A program made the position numbers and the translations under genes. DNA of 64,000 nucleotides from Lutraria lutraria (taxonomy: Eukaryota; Mollusca; Bivalvia; Venerida; Mactridae), in the NCBI GenBank assembly GCA_964023205.1, contig OZ026833.1, positions 31,646,830-31,710,829 of the forward strand, read 5' to 3'. The notes beneath the pieces are model-generated. The model saw only the letters and a list, made by a program, of their open reading frames with translations. It was not told where the DNA came from and did no database searches. Every line of letters starts with the position of its first letter. Position 1 is the stretch's first letter. Below are positions 36,901 to 45,600 of this stretch, piece by piece.

Positions 36901-37405
36901 GGGAAAACTGACTATTTCGTTATTAAACAATTTGGCTGCATTTTTATATAGCACAAGTGACCACGAAATAATTCTGCCATAAGCTGAGCTCGCCTGTTTG
37001 ACACTGTCCATCAACACATTATACTTATTCAGGTTTAACAGTATATATCAGCTCATAGTGTTAAGTATGGTTTGAAAATAAAGTGTACATCGGTATAATA
37101 TTATAATACTAATTCAGATTTGACTGTGTACATCACTGCGTGATATTTATAATGAGATTTGACAGTGTACTTCAGCACGATATACGAATCTAGGTTTGAC
37201 AGTGTCCATCAGCACGACTCTGATTTCAATTACATTTATATTTCAAAAGAGTAGAATCTTTACCCGTAGACAATATTTATCTAAATAAAAATCAATTGTC
37301 TAAATTGTATATTGTGTCTCTCGTTTTCAGGAACAGTACAAATACTGCTATAAGGTCATGAGGGACTATCTTGACAGCTTCAATACGTATGCCAATACCA
37401 TATGA
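15849..37405 (+). CDS. Gene 2: lectin-like/multi-EGF receptor-type protein tyrosine phosphatase (complete, with premature stop)
   Basis: This is a type I membrane RPTP gene. Inferred exons: 15849-15927, 17309-17335, 17967-18113, 18433-18645, 19137-19340, 19817-20035, 20270-20479, 20942-21085, 21551-21688, 22044-22181, 22638-22775, 23173-23298, 23818-23955, 24252-24386, 25345-25482, 26087-26216, 26748-26794, 27219-27370, 28024-28111, 28378-28454, 28765-28801, 30241-30338, 30644-30763, 31096-31250, 31637-31772, 32753-32899, 33513-33654, 34208-34281, 34998-35126, 35470-35595, 36084-36235, 36437-36572 and 37331-37405. Phases agree throughout and total 1,405 codons. An in-frame TAA at 19852-19854 would stop translation after about 235 residues unless that 219-nt, frame-neutral exon is skipped. 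The cytoplasmic half looks intact. It may be a new pseudogene, a soluble ectodomain producer, or a sequencing error. Confidence 0.85.
16317..16346 (+). CDS. Possible 30-nt microexon of gene 2 (uncertain)
   Basis: A 30-nt segment between CAG and GTACGT has phase 1 at both ends and would add GYCRSPYVST. In gene 3 the equivalent segment is 44 nt because of a 14-nt insertion and would break the frame. Either this exon is not real or it is unused in gene 3. It is left out of the length totals. Confidence 0.25.
17309..17335 (+). CDS. Gene 2 small linker exon
   Basis: A 27-nt phase 1-1 exon between TTTAG and GTATGT encodes GPLSIPSDC. The segment is identical in gene 3 (44104-44130), although the whole surrounding block is nearly identical, so this is weak evidence of constraint. 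It would link the signal peptide to the first EGF module and can be skipped without changing frame. Confidence 0.45.
17967..18113 (+). CDS. Gene 2 first EGF-like module
   Basis: A single 147-nt exon, phase 1-1, encodes a cysteine-rich module with CQYRCHCKND, CVETTGDC and CEFGWMGQGC. The pattern C-x3-C-x-C, C-x5-GxC, GC-x-x-GW-x4-C matches MEGF/laminin-type EGF repeats, which typically mediate extracellular contacts. It precedes the lectin-like pair, unlike the main EGF array. Confidence 0.75.
18433..19340 (+). CDS. Gene 2 galactose-binding (F5/8C/fucolectin-like) module 1
   Basis: Two phase 1-1 exons (18433-18645, 19137-19340) encode a jelly-roll type domain. It opens NIAKYNSG, followed by AVDG, a conserved HYWRIEWPEAYRIVGLVVKI strand, an inner cysteine pair and the closing LRLCEVEIYG, the standard end of fucolectin and F5/8C domains. 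Ligands in this superfamily are usually glycans or phospholipids; the ligand here cannot be read from the sequence. No HxRxR fucose motif was recognised. Confidence 0.75.
19817..20479 (+). CDS. Gene 2 galactose-binding module 2 (interrupted by TAA)
   Basis: Two exons (19817-20035, 20270-20479) encode a second F5/8C-like module: VTFNNPTNQ then AVDG, YPYWMVDFLTEYIVQSVYFY, a central loop, ARYLKVIRP and the end LLTICEIITFAG. Codon 12 of the first exon is TAA (19852-19854) where gene 3 has TCA. The remaining frame is open and well conserved, so the stop is either recent or a base error. The first exon is 219 nt and can be skipped in frame, at the cost of half the domain. Confidence 0.75.
19852..19854 (+). 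other. In-frame TAA in gene 2 exon
   Basis: The reading ACC AAT CAA TAA TCT ACA in gene 2 corresponds to ACC AAT CAA TCA TCT ACA in gene 3 (near 48340). One C-to-A change accounts for it. It would truncate the protein after the first lectin-like module, giving a short secreted product with no membrane anchor. Confidence 0.8.
20942..25482 (+). CDS. Gene 2 EGF-like (MEGF type) array, eight intact exons
   Basis: Eight phase 1-1 exons each encode one module of about 42-48 residues: 20942-21085, 21551-21688, 22044-22181, 22638-22775, 23173-23298, 23818-23955, 24252-24386 and 25345-25482. Seven share the pattern YGxxC-x3-CGNC-x5-C-x5-GxC-x2-GC-x2-GW-x4-C seen in MEGF10/scavenger-receptor F type repeats. 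The first differs (CYCIAETTG, GCFGRW). Exon 23173 lacks four residues inside its CGQC segment relative to gene 3, and 24252 lacks one. A ninth exon is decayed (25100-25221). The array probably forms a stalk with binding roles. Confidence 0.8.
22290..22375 (+). mobile_element. Degenerate tRNA-headed SINE relic (gene 2 EGF intron)
   Basis: GTGGTTAAG, TTTGACTGGTTATCTCTAGT, TGCTGTGAATTCAAATCC and TTTCTGG resemble the type II tRNA-like head found more clearly at 62245-62330. A related copy sits in the matching gene 3 intron at 50795-50912, so the insertion predates the split of genes 2 and 3. Confidence 0.45.
24982..25010. repeat. TC/TA dinucleotide microsatellite
   Basis: A short (TC)n run is followed directly by (AT)10 in the gene 2 intron before the decayed EGF exon. 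Confidence 0.85.
25100..25221 (+). pseudogene. Decayed EGF exon of gene 2
   Basis: The acceptor context TTTAAAAG and the opening CTTGCGATGAAG are followed by YGYGCTGICVNCSE, then TGA at 25159-25161 and another at 25168-25170. The tail keeps the GAGAATGGT segment but lacks several cysteines. The intact counterpart in gene 3 is 54050-54187. Splicing over it keeps phase because flanking exons are all phase 1-1. Confidence 0.8.
26087..26216 (+). CDS. Gene 2 transmembrane exon
   Basis: The exon encodes a short Pro/Thr/Ser linker, a hydrophobic segment from MILGVLA through GTGIVALFLF, and the stop-transfer RRRR. Gene 3 has TATAG before AAAAACC; gene 2 has TATGG there, so the canonical acceptor is lost. 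An AG six nucleotides upstream (26085-26086) restores the frame and adds two residues. The helix also carries an Arg (ARVLVV) where gene 3 has Gly (AGALVV), unusual inside a membrane span. Donor GTAAGA follows 26216. Confidence 0.75.
26748..27370 (+). CDS. Gene 2 juxtamembrane exons
   Basis: Two exons (26748-26794, 27219-27370) link the membrane to D1. The first is Ser/Asn rich (CSTFTNST). The second begins VIFDDDVNIAES and ends LYSDFS; its core ALKTNDIEVS is conserved in gene 3, suggesting a wedge or helix leading into the KNRY motif. Phases are 2 and then 0. Confidence 0.8.
27693..27765 (-). tRNA. tRNA-Ala-like gene (anticodon TGC), antisense in a gene 2 intron
   Basis: This is an identical copy of the element at 1067-1139, in the same intron position, carried along by the large duplication. 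A-box, B-box and the TTTT stop are all preserved. The same caveats hold: A at position 33 and imperfect anticodon and acceptor stems. Confidence 0.65.
28024..32899 (+). CDS. Gene 2 PTP domain D1 (catalytic type)
   Basis: Eight exons with lengths identical to gene 1. All expected signatures are present: KNRYKDMYP, NRVHL/YINASYI, KCANYWP, the acid loop AWPDKDVP, the P-loop HCSTGVGRTGTF with Cys and Arg, RLNMIQT and EQYVYVHEAV. The acceptor at 28761-28764 (TCAG) is normal. If translated, this domain should be an active tyrosine phosphatase. It corresponds to roughly residues 842-1127 of the conceptual protein, with the catalytic Cys near 1032. Confidence 0.9.
28930..29400 (+). repeat. Intronic dispersed repeat, short form (gene 2)
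   Basis: This is the duplicate of 2300-2800, with small differences. It lies in the 28802-30240 intron, whose remaining bases show nothing recognisable. Confidence 0.6.
31812..32630 (+). repeat. Intronic dispersed repeat, long form (gene 2)
   Basis: This is the duplicate of 5200-5970 in the intron after the P-loop exon, including the extra middle block. It differs from the gene 1 copy by small indels, for example an 18-nt segment near 32516-32533. Confidence 0.6.
33513..37405 (+). CDS. Gene 2 PTP domain D2 (degenerate) and C-terminus
   Basis: Exons 33513-33654, 34208-34281, 34998-35126, 35470-35595, 36084-36235, 36437-36572 and 37331-37405 mirror gene 1. The P-loop equivalent reads CLNGATKSGLF (Lys for the phosphate-binding Arg) and the acid loop reads WPKD, so D2 is predicted inactive and probably regulatory. 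A few residues differ from gene 1 (for example FRICNKM for FRFRNKL). The tail ends TYANTI and TGA at 37403-37405. Confidence 0.88.
33950..34055 (+). mobile_element. SINE fragment in gene 2 intron
   Basis: This is the duplicate of the fragment at 7340-7445, with GGTGGTTCTACCCAGG and CAGAGCTGGAAAAGTCG preserved. It has the same intron position. Confidence 0.6.
36987..37220 (+). repeat. Degenerate TTTGACAGTG repeat in the last intron of gene 2
   Basis: This is the duplicate of the array at 10306-10525. Just upstream (36887-36970) gene 2 carries about 90 nt not found in gene 1. Confidence 0.6.
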
Positions 37406-37811
37406 TAGTGTTTCAAACTCATAAAGCACGGACTTGCTGTGCTATCAGACACGCTTTCAATTTATGAACCAGAATGACTTGAACTATTAATTTTGTATTT
37501 TTATACCACATACTTTGGAATGTTATCATTTATGTTGTTTTATTTGTTTGTAATGAAAATGTTTTTTCTTCATTGAACTCACATGCATACTTTTATGTAA
37601 ACACTTTTTTGTTTTATGTTATATAGCAGTTGTTCATGTGACAGATACGGAGGCTCCTAAAGGAGCAATTATTGTAATAAGTATTCATTATGTTCCCATG
37701 CTGAAAACAAACAGTTGATGGTTTAATCTTTCTATACCATTCTATACTGCATGCAATGACGACACAACACAGCGCATATAACCTATATAGGTCCTTAAAA
37801 ATATTGCTTTA

Positions 37812-37817
37812 AATAAA
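37812..37817 (+). terminator. Candidate poly(A) signal of gene 2
   Basis: AATAAA at the same offset from the stop codon as in gene 1. Confidence 0.4.
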
Positions 37818-38533
37818 TATAATAGACTACGGACTGTCTTAGATGGGATGTGCATATTATAAGTGTTAACATTAGATGCTATATTTGCATTATAATCACT
37901 AAGTACAACTTTATATAAGTGCTAATAAGATATTGTATGTTGCTTTTGTATCTGTCTAAATGTGTTGATACCTCTTTTAGAAATGCATTGTGGTACAAAA
38001 TGTACAATTTGGGTATTCAAGGAAAATCGCTTAACATCATTAAAGAAATGTACTCGAACGATAAGTCATGTTCTTTTTCTGAATAGTTTCATTACGTTAT
38101 TTGAGTACGACAAGCCGAAATTTATCCCCTATATTATTATGTTTGTTTGTAGAGGACCTAGGACCGAGCTATGAACCAGACTTAAAATTTGATGACAATG
38201 TTTTAATAATTTTAATATTTGCGGATGATATGGCATATTCAGGTAAATCCCCGTTGAACCACAAAACCGTATACATGTAATTCTTTTAACACATAGGTGT
38301 TAAATATGAATACCTTTAAAACAAATGCAATGTTTTTATTTTGAGAACGTGGTTGTTTGATATCTGAAGATCATTGCCATACAGTGGGGAGAAATTGTAG
38401 ATAATTTCAATTACCCGGGCACAGTTTTTAATTACATGGGTACTTTTAATTTGAATCAGTAACATATATGTGGTAAAGCATTAAAAGCTTTGAATTACTC
38501 ATTATTGTGAAAGGTTTGATCTTAAACCCATAT

Positions 38534-38618
38534 GTGTTTGGCACGATTTTATAATGGCCCATCTGCTAGATATTATACATATCTAGCAGTTGGGGCATTA
38601 TAAAAACGTGCCAAACAC
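38534..38618. repeat. Inverted-repeat hairpin, extended arms
   Basis: Same outer arms as 11797-11875 (GTGTTTGGCACG with CGTGCCAAACAC), plus an inner stem CTGCTAGATAT pairing with ATATCTAGCAG, giving about 38-40 bp of near-continuous pairing and a five-base loop. Confidence 0.65.
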
Positions 38619-41600
38619 CTGTGCTTAAACCGTACATATTGTGCCAGTTTTTTATGCATTCATTGGTTCAATCTTAAGGATAAACATACCCTAATACAAA
38701 TGTTTACTGACTATGATCTAAAGTTAGAGGTACCTGATCATTGCGATAAATTGTGACATTCAAACATAATTGATTGAATATTGATGATTAACCAAAGAAC
38801 ATTTTCAAATGTGTGACCAGCCTGTCAGGTTCAATTACTCGTATATTCGACTTTATATTAATATAAAAGGAGGAAATATTACTGACTACTACTCTCCCTT
38901 TTATATGTTTATATAGTATTTTTAATTTCATGTTTACAAAGTTCAAAATAGCACAATTCAGAAAAAGCTGAATGATCTATGAATGATTAATTCAACATAC
39001 TCAATGAAAATAAAAAGAGTTTTAATAGTTAGAAATGAAGTTATGCACATGAAATTCGGGGTTATTCAAAATCAAAAGAAATTGAAAGAATTCATCTCAA
39101 AATTTGCAAACACATACTCAAAGTCAATAAAAGTACTGCTGTGTATGGAGAATTAGTTCGTAATCCTTTGTATTTAACAAGATTTATTTATAGTTAAGTT
39201 TCGGACAAAAACGAAGGTAATGTGATTAAAACTACGAGTATGTATAAACGAAGTCCTACAGATTGTAATTATAATTATGATTTTAAAAACTGGTGTACAA
39301 TGTTAATTGTTTATCAAATAACTGTAGTCCTGGATATGCTTTCAATTTGAATGATGATATTGAAGAAACGTAATTTCCAATCGTTCTCAAAGAAAGGATA
39401 ATTGATACCTTTAAACGTAGCAATATTTTAACAACCCTTTATCATAGTAAAACAAGTTCTTGTTATGAAAATAAGCATTCACGTAGTAGATAAACACACA
39501 GCCAAATAACTGGAAAAGAAAATACGGTAACGAAGTTACAAAATCTACACACACGTTCTCAGCCTTAGAAAAATATATCAATGTGCCGCTTTGGAAAAAT
39601 TCTTTAAAACAAGAAGATTTAACATGAAATGGAGACGTAAATGAGTTTCCATAGTTGAATACTTAGCGCACCAGTGACCCGTAATGGTAATCAACAATAA
39701 AACTCGGAAGATATTTACGTAAAACCCGAAAATGTCACGAAGAGCATCACTCATGTACAGGGACAACAAGAAAATGAAAACAAGATAAGTAGAATATATA
39801 AATGCAAATTAGGTTATGTAAGAAACAACAAATTAACAAACACACACAGTATTCGTAAGTATGATATGACTGTCATAAATTAATCAATGTATATGATACT
39901 CATCTTACATTTGTCAACAAATAGTTGTGAACGCATTCAGTAAACCAAATTGATCTACGCCTCGGGCATTTTGATGTGCGTGCATCATAAATCTTCTCAA
40001 AAACGGTATATTCTATATATCTTCTCACGCTCGTAAGCGGGCAATCTGGTACCGTATTTCAAACATAGTCAGGAAATCTGTCAGGTCAAACTTTCAAAAC
40101 TTTTTATTTACTCAATTCATGTTTTTTATATGTCAAGAATAGCAATATAGAACATAGTATTAACAAACTGAAAGTTAACACAGTCATACAAAAATGATAA
40201 CGATATGGATAGCTCGATGTGTAAGCTTCGATCTTTTAACAATTTAAGAATTGGAAATTATCACCATGTTTCGATATTGATTAGTAGAAAGTCAATGAAT
40301 CTCAAAAGTAACATAAAGAAATAAGCTTTGATCTGTCATCATGTTCTATCCAGGTAAAGTTTAAAATGTATCTCGTATGAAAAGAGAACCACCGCCCACT
40401 CGGCCCTAGTGAAGCGAACATGGTGACGACCCAGCACAGACGCACAACACGACAACGAAGAGTCTGTACCGATCTATGAAATGGTCTACACTCTAGTCTA
40501 CCAATACAAGCAGCACATAAACGTTTACTCATTGATCAATGGGGCCTGTGAGGTGTCTCCTGCTCCGTAAATTACTCAAAATCATGTAGTACCCTGTCTT
40601 ACCATGATATTGTGAACTCACGATGGGACTGTTTTGGAAGGCTGACCGATATATTGCCATCAAGGTGGTGAAACAGCGATTCTGTATTTTCAAATGTTTA
40701 TGACACAATATCAAGCGATAACAGCATACCGGCCTGAACATAACTCTATACTCGGATTCTTTATTTTGATATTATGGGTATTTTGTGTTTTTAGAAGGGC
40801 ACATATGGATGAAGACAAACCATTTCATATTTCAAATTAAAACAAAATATGTATGGGTCAAGAAAAGTGATAGTAATTATTATTACATTTTGCAACGGAC
40901 ATTCGATGTTATTAAACACAACATTGTATTATTATTCTTGAAGGAAAGGGGGTATAGTGGATATGCTTCAATTTTATTACCAATTGGTTGAACTATTTAG
41001 CTTAAGCGCGTCAGATTTAGTCGGAAGTTTGGTCATCGCATCTAAATTACCCTATCAGTCGGGCACACTTCCTGTTCGGGAAGCAAAGTGATTCCCCCTC
41101 AGTGCTTCCCAATCAGGAAGTAAACGTCAAAAAAGTTATTTGGTCTTTTTTGACGTACCCGAGGAGAAATGGCAAGTGCATAAACGTTTATAACCAATAA
41201 AAAAATAAAATCGCAATAACCATATTTCTTCCCTAAAACATAAACAAAACATTAAATCACAAATCACAACGGGTTTTAGTTCATGAAAGCCGGTGAATAG
41301 CGCTGTATATGTTCATAAAATGTTTATCTTTATCAGATCGCGACAGTACGTACTTACGCCCTAAAACCGTAGTAGTAAGAGATTTGATAATAACCTCAAA
41401 TGACCTTTTCCCATAGTAAACGGCTACCTGTCATATTTTATCATTGACAGATTAGATAAAATAAAATATTTTTTTTTCAATGCCACGATCTTATTCGATA
41501 ATGCTGCATAAGTTTATTATTAAACTAAAATTATTCTTTAAACCATTTGGATTAACTAATGCGCACACTGGCACTTTTAACCATTTATTTGTTAAAAAAT

Positions 41601-42042
41601 ATTTTCGTTTGATATATCAAAAGTTTAAAAAGGCAATTTTAAACGGTATTTATGTTTGGTCAAGTGACTAATATCTCTTCCACCTCTTCTAATAGATCAA
41701 ACAGCTTCTACAATTAGAGGACGACCAATGCAACAGTTCCGAAGATGTATGTCCTCTTCGGCAGCTCTTTCGTTTGGTCGATCGAAACGGCCTTAAGACA
41801 ATGACCAGTAAAATATGTGAACACACATTTTGAAACGCACAACGAAAAATGAGGGAAACGAATGCAACCTCGTTAAAGCCCCATAAGCTTTTTGCTATAG
41901 AAAAATATATGCAAAAACACAAACAATAATTGCTGATATTATCCCAAGATAATTATTATCGACGAAACGAGCCCTATATCTTTTTAAAACACTCATTTCA
42001 CTGTGATTTTTGCCTTTGTAAACTTGAAATATGTAGAGCGCG

Positions 42043-42105
42043 TGACGTCACTAGATACGACGTGTGCATAACTTCATGCGGGAAACACAGCTGTTCTATA
42101 AATAG
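42043..42105 (+). promoter_or_regulatory. Candidate gene 3 core promoter: CRE plus TATA box
   Basis: TGACGTCA (42043-42050) and TATAAATAG (42097-42105) repeat the arrangement before gene 2, about 500 nt upstream of the gene 3 ATG at 42600. The flanking sequence is nearly identical, so both genes probably share regulation. Confidence 0.4.
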
Positions 42106-42599
42106 TATTTATTTCAATGATATTGAAAAAAAAATATAATGGTTTCGGAAACATTTTTTCTTGCTATTAAGTATGCACGTGAGGAAAACACACCGGATTC
42201 CTCTGTTATAGGACTAACAGAAACTATTACGACCGATATATTTATATGCTAATGGGACTTTAAGAATTTAATACAATTGGCGCTGGAACCACTCTATATT
42301 TAATAAAAAAGAAACTTAGAAGTGATGAGATATGAACGATATACATGAACAATTTGATATCATGCTGAAATTGACTTGCATGTATGGTATGATTTACCAT
42401 AACGCAACGAAACTTAAAACAATGTCCTATGTAAACACTTTTGTCGTTTATCAACAAATATTTATAGCTTTATTGCTATAAACCGCATATGAACATTTTA
42501 TAGACGAGTTAAATGAAATAAACCTAGTGATATTATCGGCTTGTTTGTGAAGGCTTTACAAGCAGTCGGGGAACTATAGGAGTTTGTCAGTGTATTAGG

Positions 42600-42678
42600 A
42601 TGGCTGTACACGTGTGTACTGTCTGTTTATTTATACTGATATGTCTATGGTCAACTTGGATTACTGTAGTAAGAGGTG
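42600..42678 (+). CDS. Gene 3 signal-peptide exon
   Basis: It encodes MAVHVCTVCLFILICLW and onward to VVRG, differing from gene 2 at two residues (H for R, I for T). The Kozak context is the same and the exon ends in phase 1 at GTAAGT. Confidence 0.8.
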
Positions 42679-45600
42679 GTAAGTACTTTTATAATGTAGA
42701 TCTTTTTTCATTTTAATGAAAATTATTTAAGTGTCCTTGAAATTTTAGGCGAACTGAAAAATATTCATTGAAAACAACACTCACATTGTACGAACTGTTC
42801 TGTGTTGTGTGACGGCGCCATATCTGTAAACATTATGTATATCGTAAAAAATATTTTCCCATGTCTCTCCACATTGAATGTGGTTCCATGCGAGATTTAG
42901 AAAAAAGTAGTCCTTTAAATCGGTTTAGTCTGTTTATTTTTCTGCGCACATATACATGTAAATTACTAATATTTTATCCATTTGTCGTAAATATATCACA
43001 TCTTTTCGACCTTAAACGTGATCATCACGAATACTACAATTATTTGGTTATATCATTGTGACAGGTTACTGTAGATCGCCATATTTTTTATATCGCATGT
43101 ATCCACAGGTACGTTAAATTTAAAGACAATATGAAAATTGCATATTGTATATCGGCTTATTGGTTGTTCTAGATAATTAATTGGAATAATACCAGACTAT
43201 TTGATCTAATAAATGCCATGCATGCACAGTAATGTAAAGTACACGTCTACTAGTGATGGATAGCTAAGGGACACTATATGATATACATCTTCATTTAACA
43301 CAGCAATTCCTATGTGCTTAAATTTTACAAGTTGTAAACGCGCCTGTAATCACTCAGTCTTATTCTACTGAACCATTTTGAAATCTTAGTATACTACTTG
43401 TCTCTGGAGTTCATGTCGCACCGAGAGCCAAGAGAATTTGCATGACGACATTTCCAGTTTAACGCTGGATGAAGTCTTTTTGCATACACATTGGTAGAAT
43501 CCACCGGCATTCGTATCTCAGATAAAAACAACACAACCATACATGTCGCTGAAGTATGAAAATGAAAAAAAAATAACAGCGATGTTTTTATCTAAACTCA
43601 ACAGGACACGAACGACATTTTTCTTGCATTATGCGTGACTTTGTTTGTACTAGAAATCTATACAGTGTATTTTTATTCGACTTGTGAACATCGATTTATG
43701 ATGACAATTTAGGAAAAGTTATATTATTACAGTTGTAAATATCTTTTTTTTTTATAGCTGACATATTGAATCAGACCTTTAAGTGGATCATATATATGAT
43801 TTAATATTTGTATAAGTTATGCAACATAGACAGATTTCTGCAACGCCCTTTTATATATGTACGATATTATAAAAATTGTAATGACTGATTTACTAGCAGA
43901 TTACATACATCAGAGATTACCATTATACTCGTATCAACGTGTTACAAAATATCAGTAACGACAATATTAAAATTCGAGATATTGATGCTTTTATGCACAA
44001 ACAAGACTGCATGTATCTCCCATTTCAAAATAAAATGTATGCTACATACAAAGTATTTTGTATCTGACTAATTTGACATCATGAACATATATGTTTTGTT
44101 AAGGTCCGTTGTCGATACCATCTGATTGCGGTATGTTTAGATAAGGCGATATAACACTTAACATAGTTTATGACTGATCTATACTACCACACAGTTATTA
44201 CATGGTTATAATTCAGAATATATTGACATAGTAATGGCATCTGATTAGATTTGTGATAAACCGAGACCTTTAATATCATAAAAAATCCAGCCTTTTTTTA
44301 AATGAAAATTTTATTTTAAGTTTCACGCAGTTCATTAAAATTGTTCGATTTTCGATCGGTGAAGAGTCGGCAGACGTTGTGCTGCTTTGCCTATCAGTAG
44401 TTGCATGTTCAGTAGAAAACACCCGTGAATCAACAACCAGAAGTGATATAAAGGAATGTGTGATCAATGTTCTTTTGTATAATCTAATGCGCCTCTTAAT
44501 CACTTAGAAGCATATGCATCTATTGTGTCATGCACTGTCCCAAGATCCGTAAATTAAGGATCTACGAAAACAAGACTAAACTCACCATTTACACATGGAA
44601 ACGTATTATATAAAAATTGTGTTTCATCGCTATGTTAGTTTTATGAGTTTTATCACATAAATAAGACACTGGTACTTCTTTTTGTATATGAATGTCGGAT
44701 TATGTTGATAGTCCATAGAAACAATGAGGCTACCAAACAACACGTTCTTTTCTTATAGACTGTAGCACTGTATTTCAAAACACTCCAACTTTCCAAAACT
44801 GTCAGTACCGATGTCATTGTAAGAATGATGCACAATGTGTTGAGACAACTGGTGACTGTAATAGCGGCTGTGAGTTTGGTTGGATGGGACAAGGATGTCA
44901 ATATCGTAAGAATTAATCTTTTTATACTTAAAAATAATTTTAAAAAAGATCAGGAATTATATTAAAATGTTGGTGATCAATGAAACAATTTTACTACTGA
45001 ACTTAGTACTTGTCAGATAGTAATATATAACTATATTTTTATAATCCGTTTATATAAACGGGAATGAACATTCACGTAGACCCACGTGTACTAATTATTA
45101 TAACCGAATACCGTAAAAGTGAATTCCTGGACCCGAAAATCTACTTTATTGTTACCATATTTCAATTCATGACATTGTACATATCGATTAATTCTCATTA
45201 AAAGCGCATAAAATGTCTTTAACACCATAAATACTTATGTTCACGCTATGATACATTAATGCATTTATAATAAATGTGAAGTACACTTTTTCCCTTATTT
45301 AGGCGTATTTAACAGAGATAAGACAGCACTGGACAGTTAACGCAGTTACGTGTATGACATCATATGCATGTTGTGGTATTTAAGCTAAGTGTTGTCTTTG
45401 CCCAATCTCACAATCTGATAATAATGTTTTGTATTCATTTTGTATTTGACGTTCAGGAAACGTCGCAAAATACAACAGTGGAAATGAGAATGTTGGTGGA
45501 ACAGACATAAGCGCAGACTATTCTATCCGTGCTGTTGATGGTGACATAAACACATGTGCTAGAACTCATGGTAATGGTGTTCCACCAAATGGTTATCATT

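Larger units (their letters stand above)
37406..42599. other. Intergenic region between genes 2 and 3
   Basis: This is a near-identical second copy of the gene 1-gene 2 spacer, with small indels (for example about 45 extra bases near 38352-38397). It holds the same 3' UTR, hairpin (38534-38618), paired inverted repeats and CRE/TATA pair. I see no independent gene. Confidence 0.7.
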
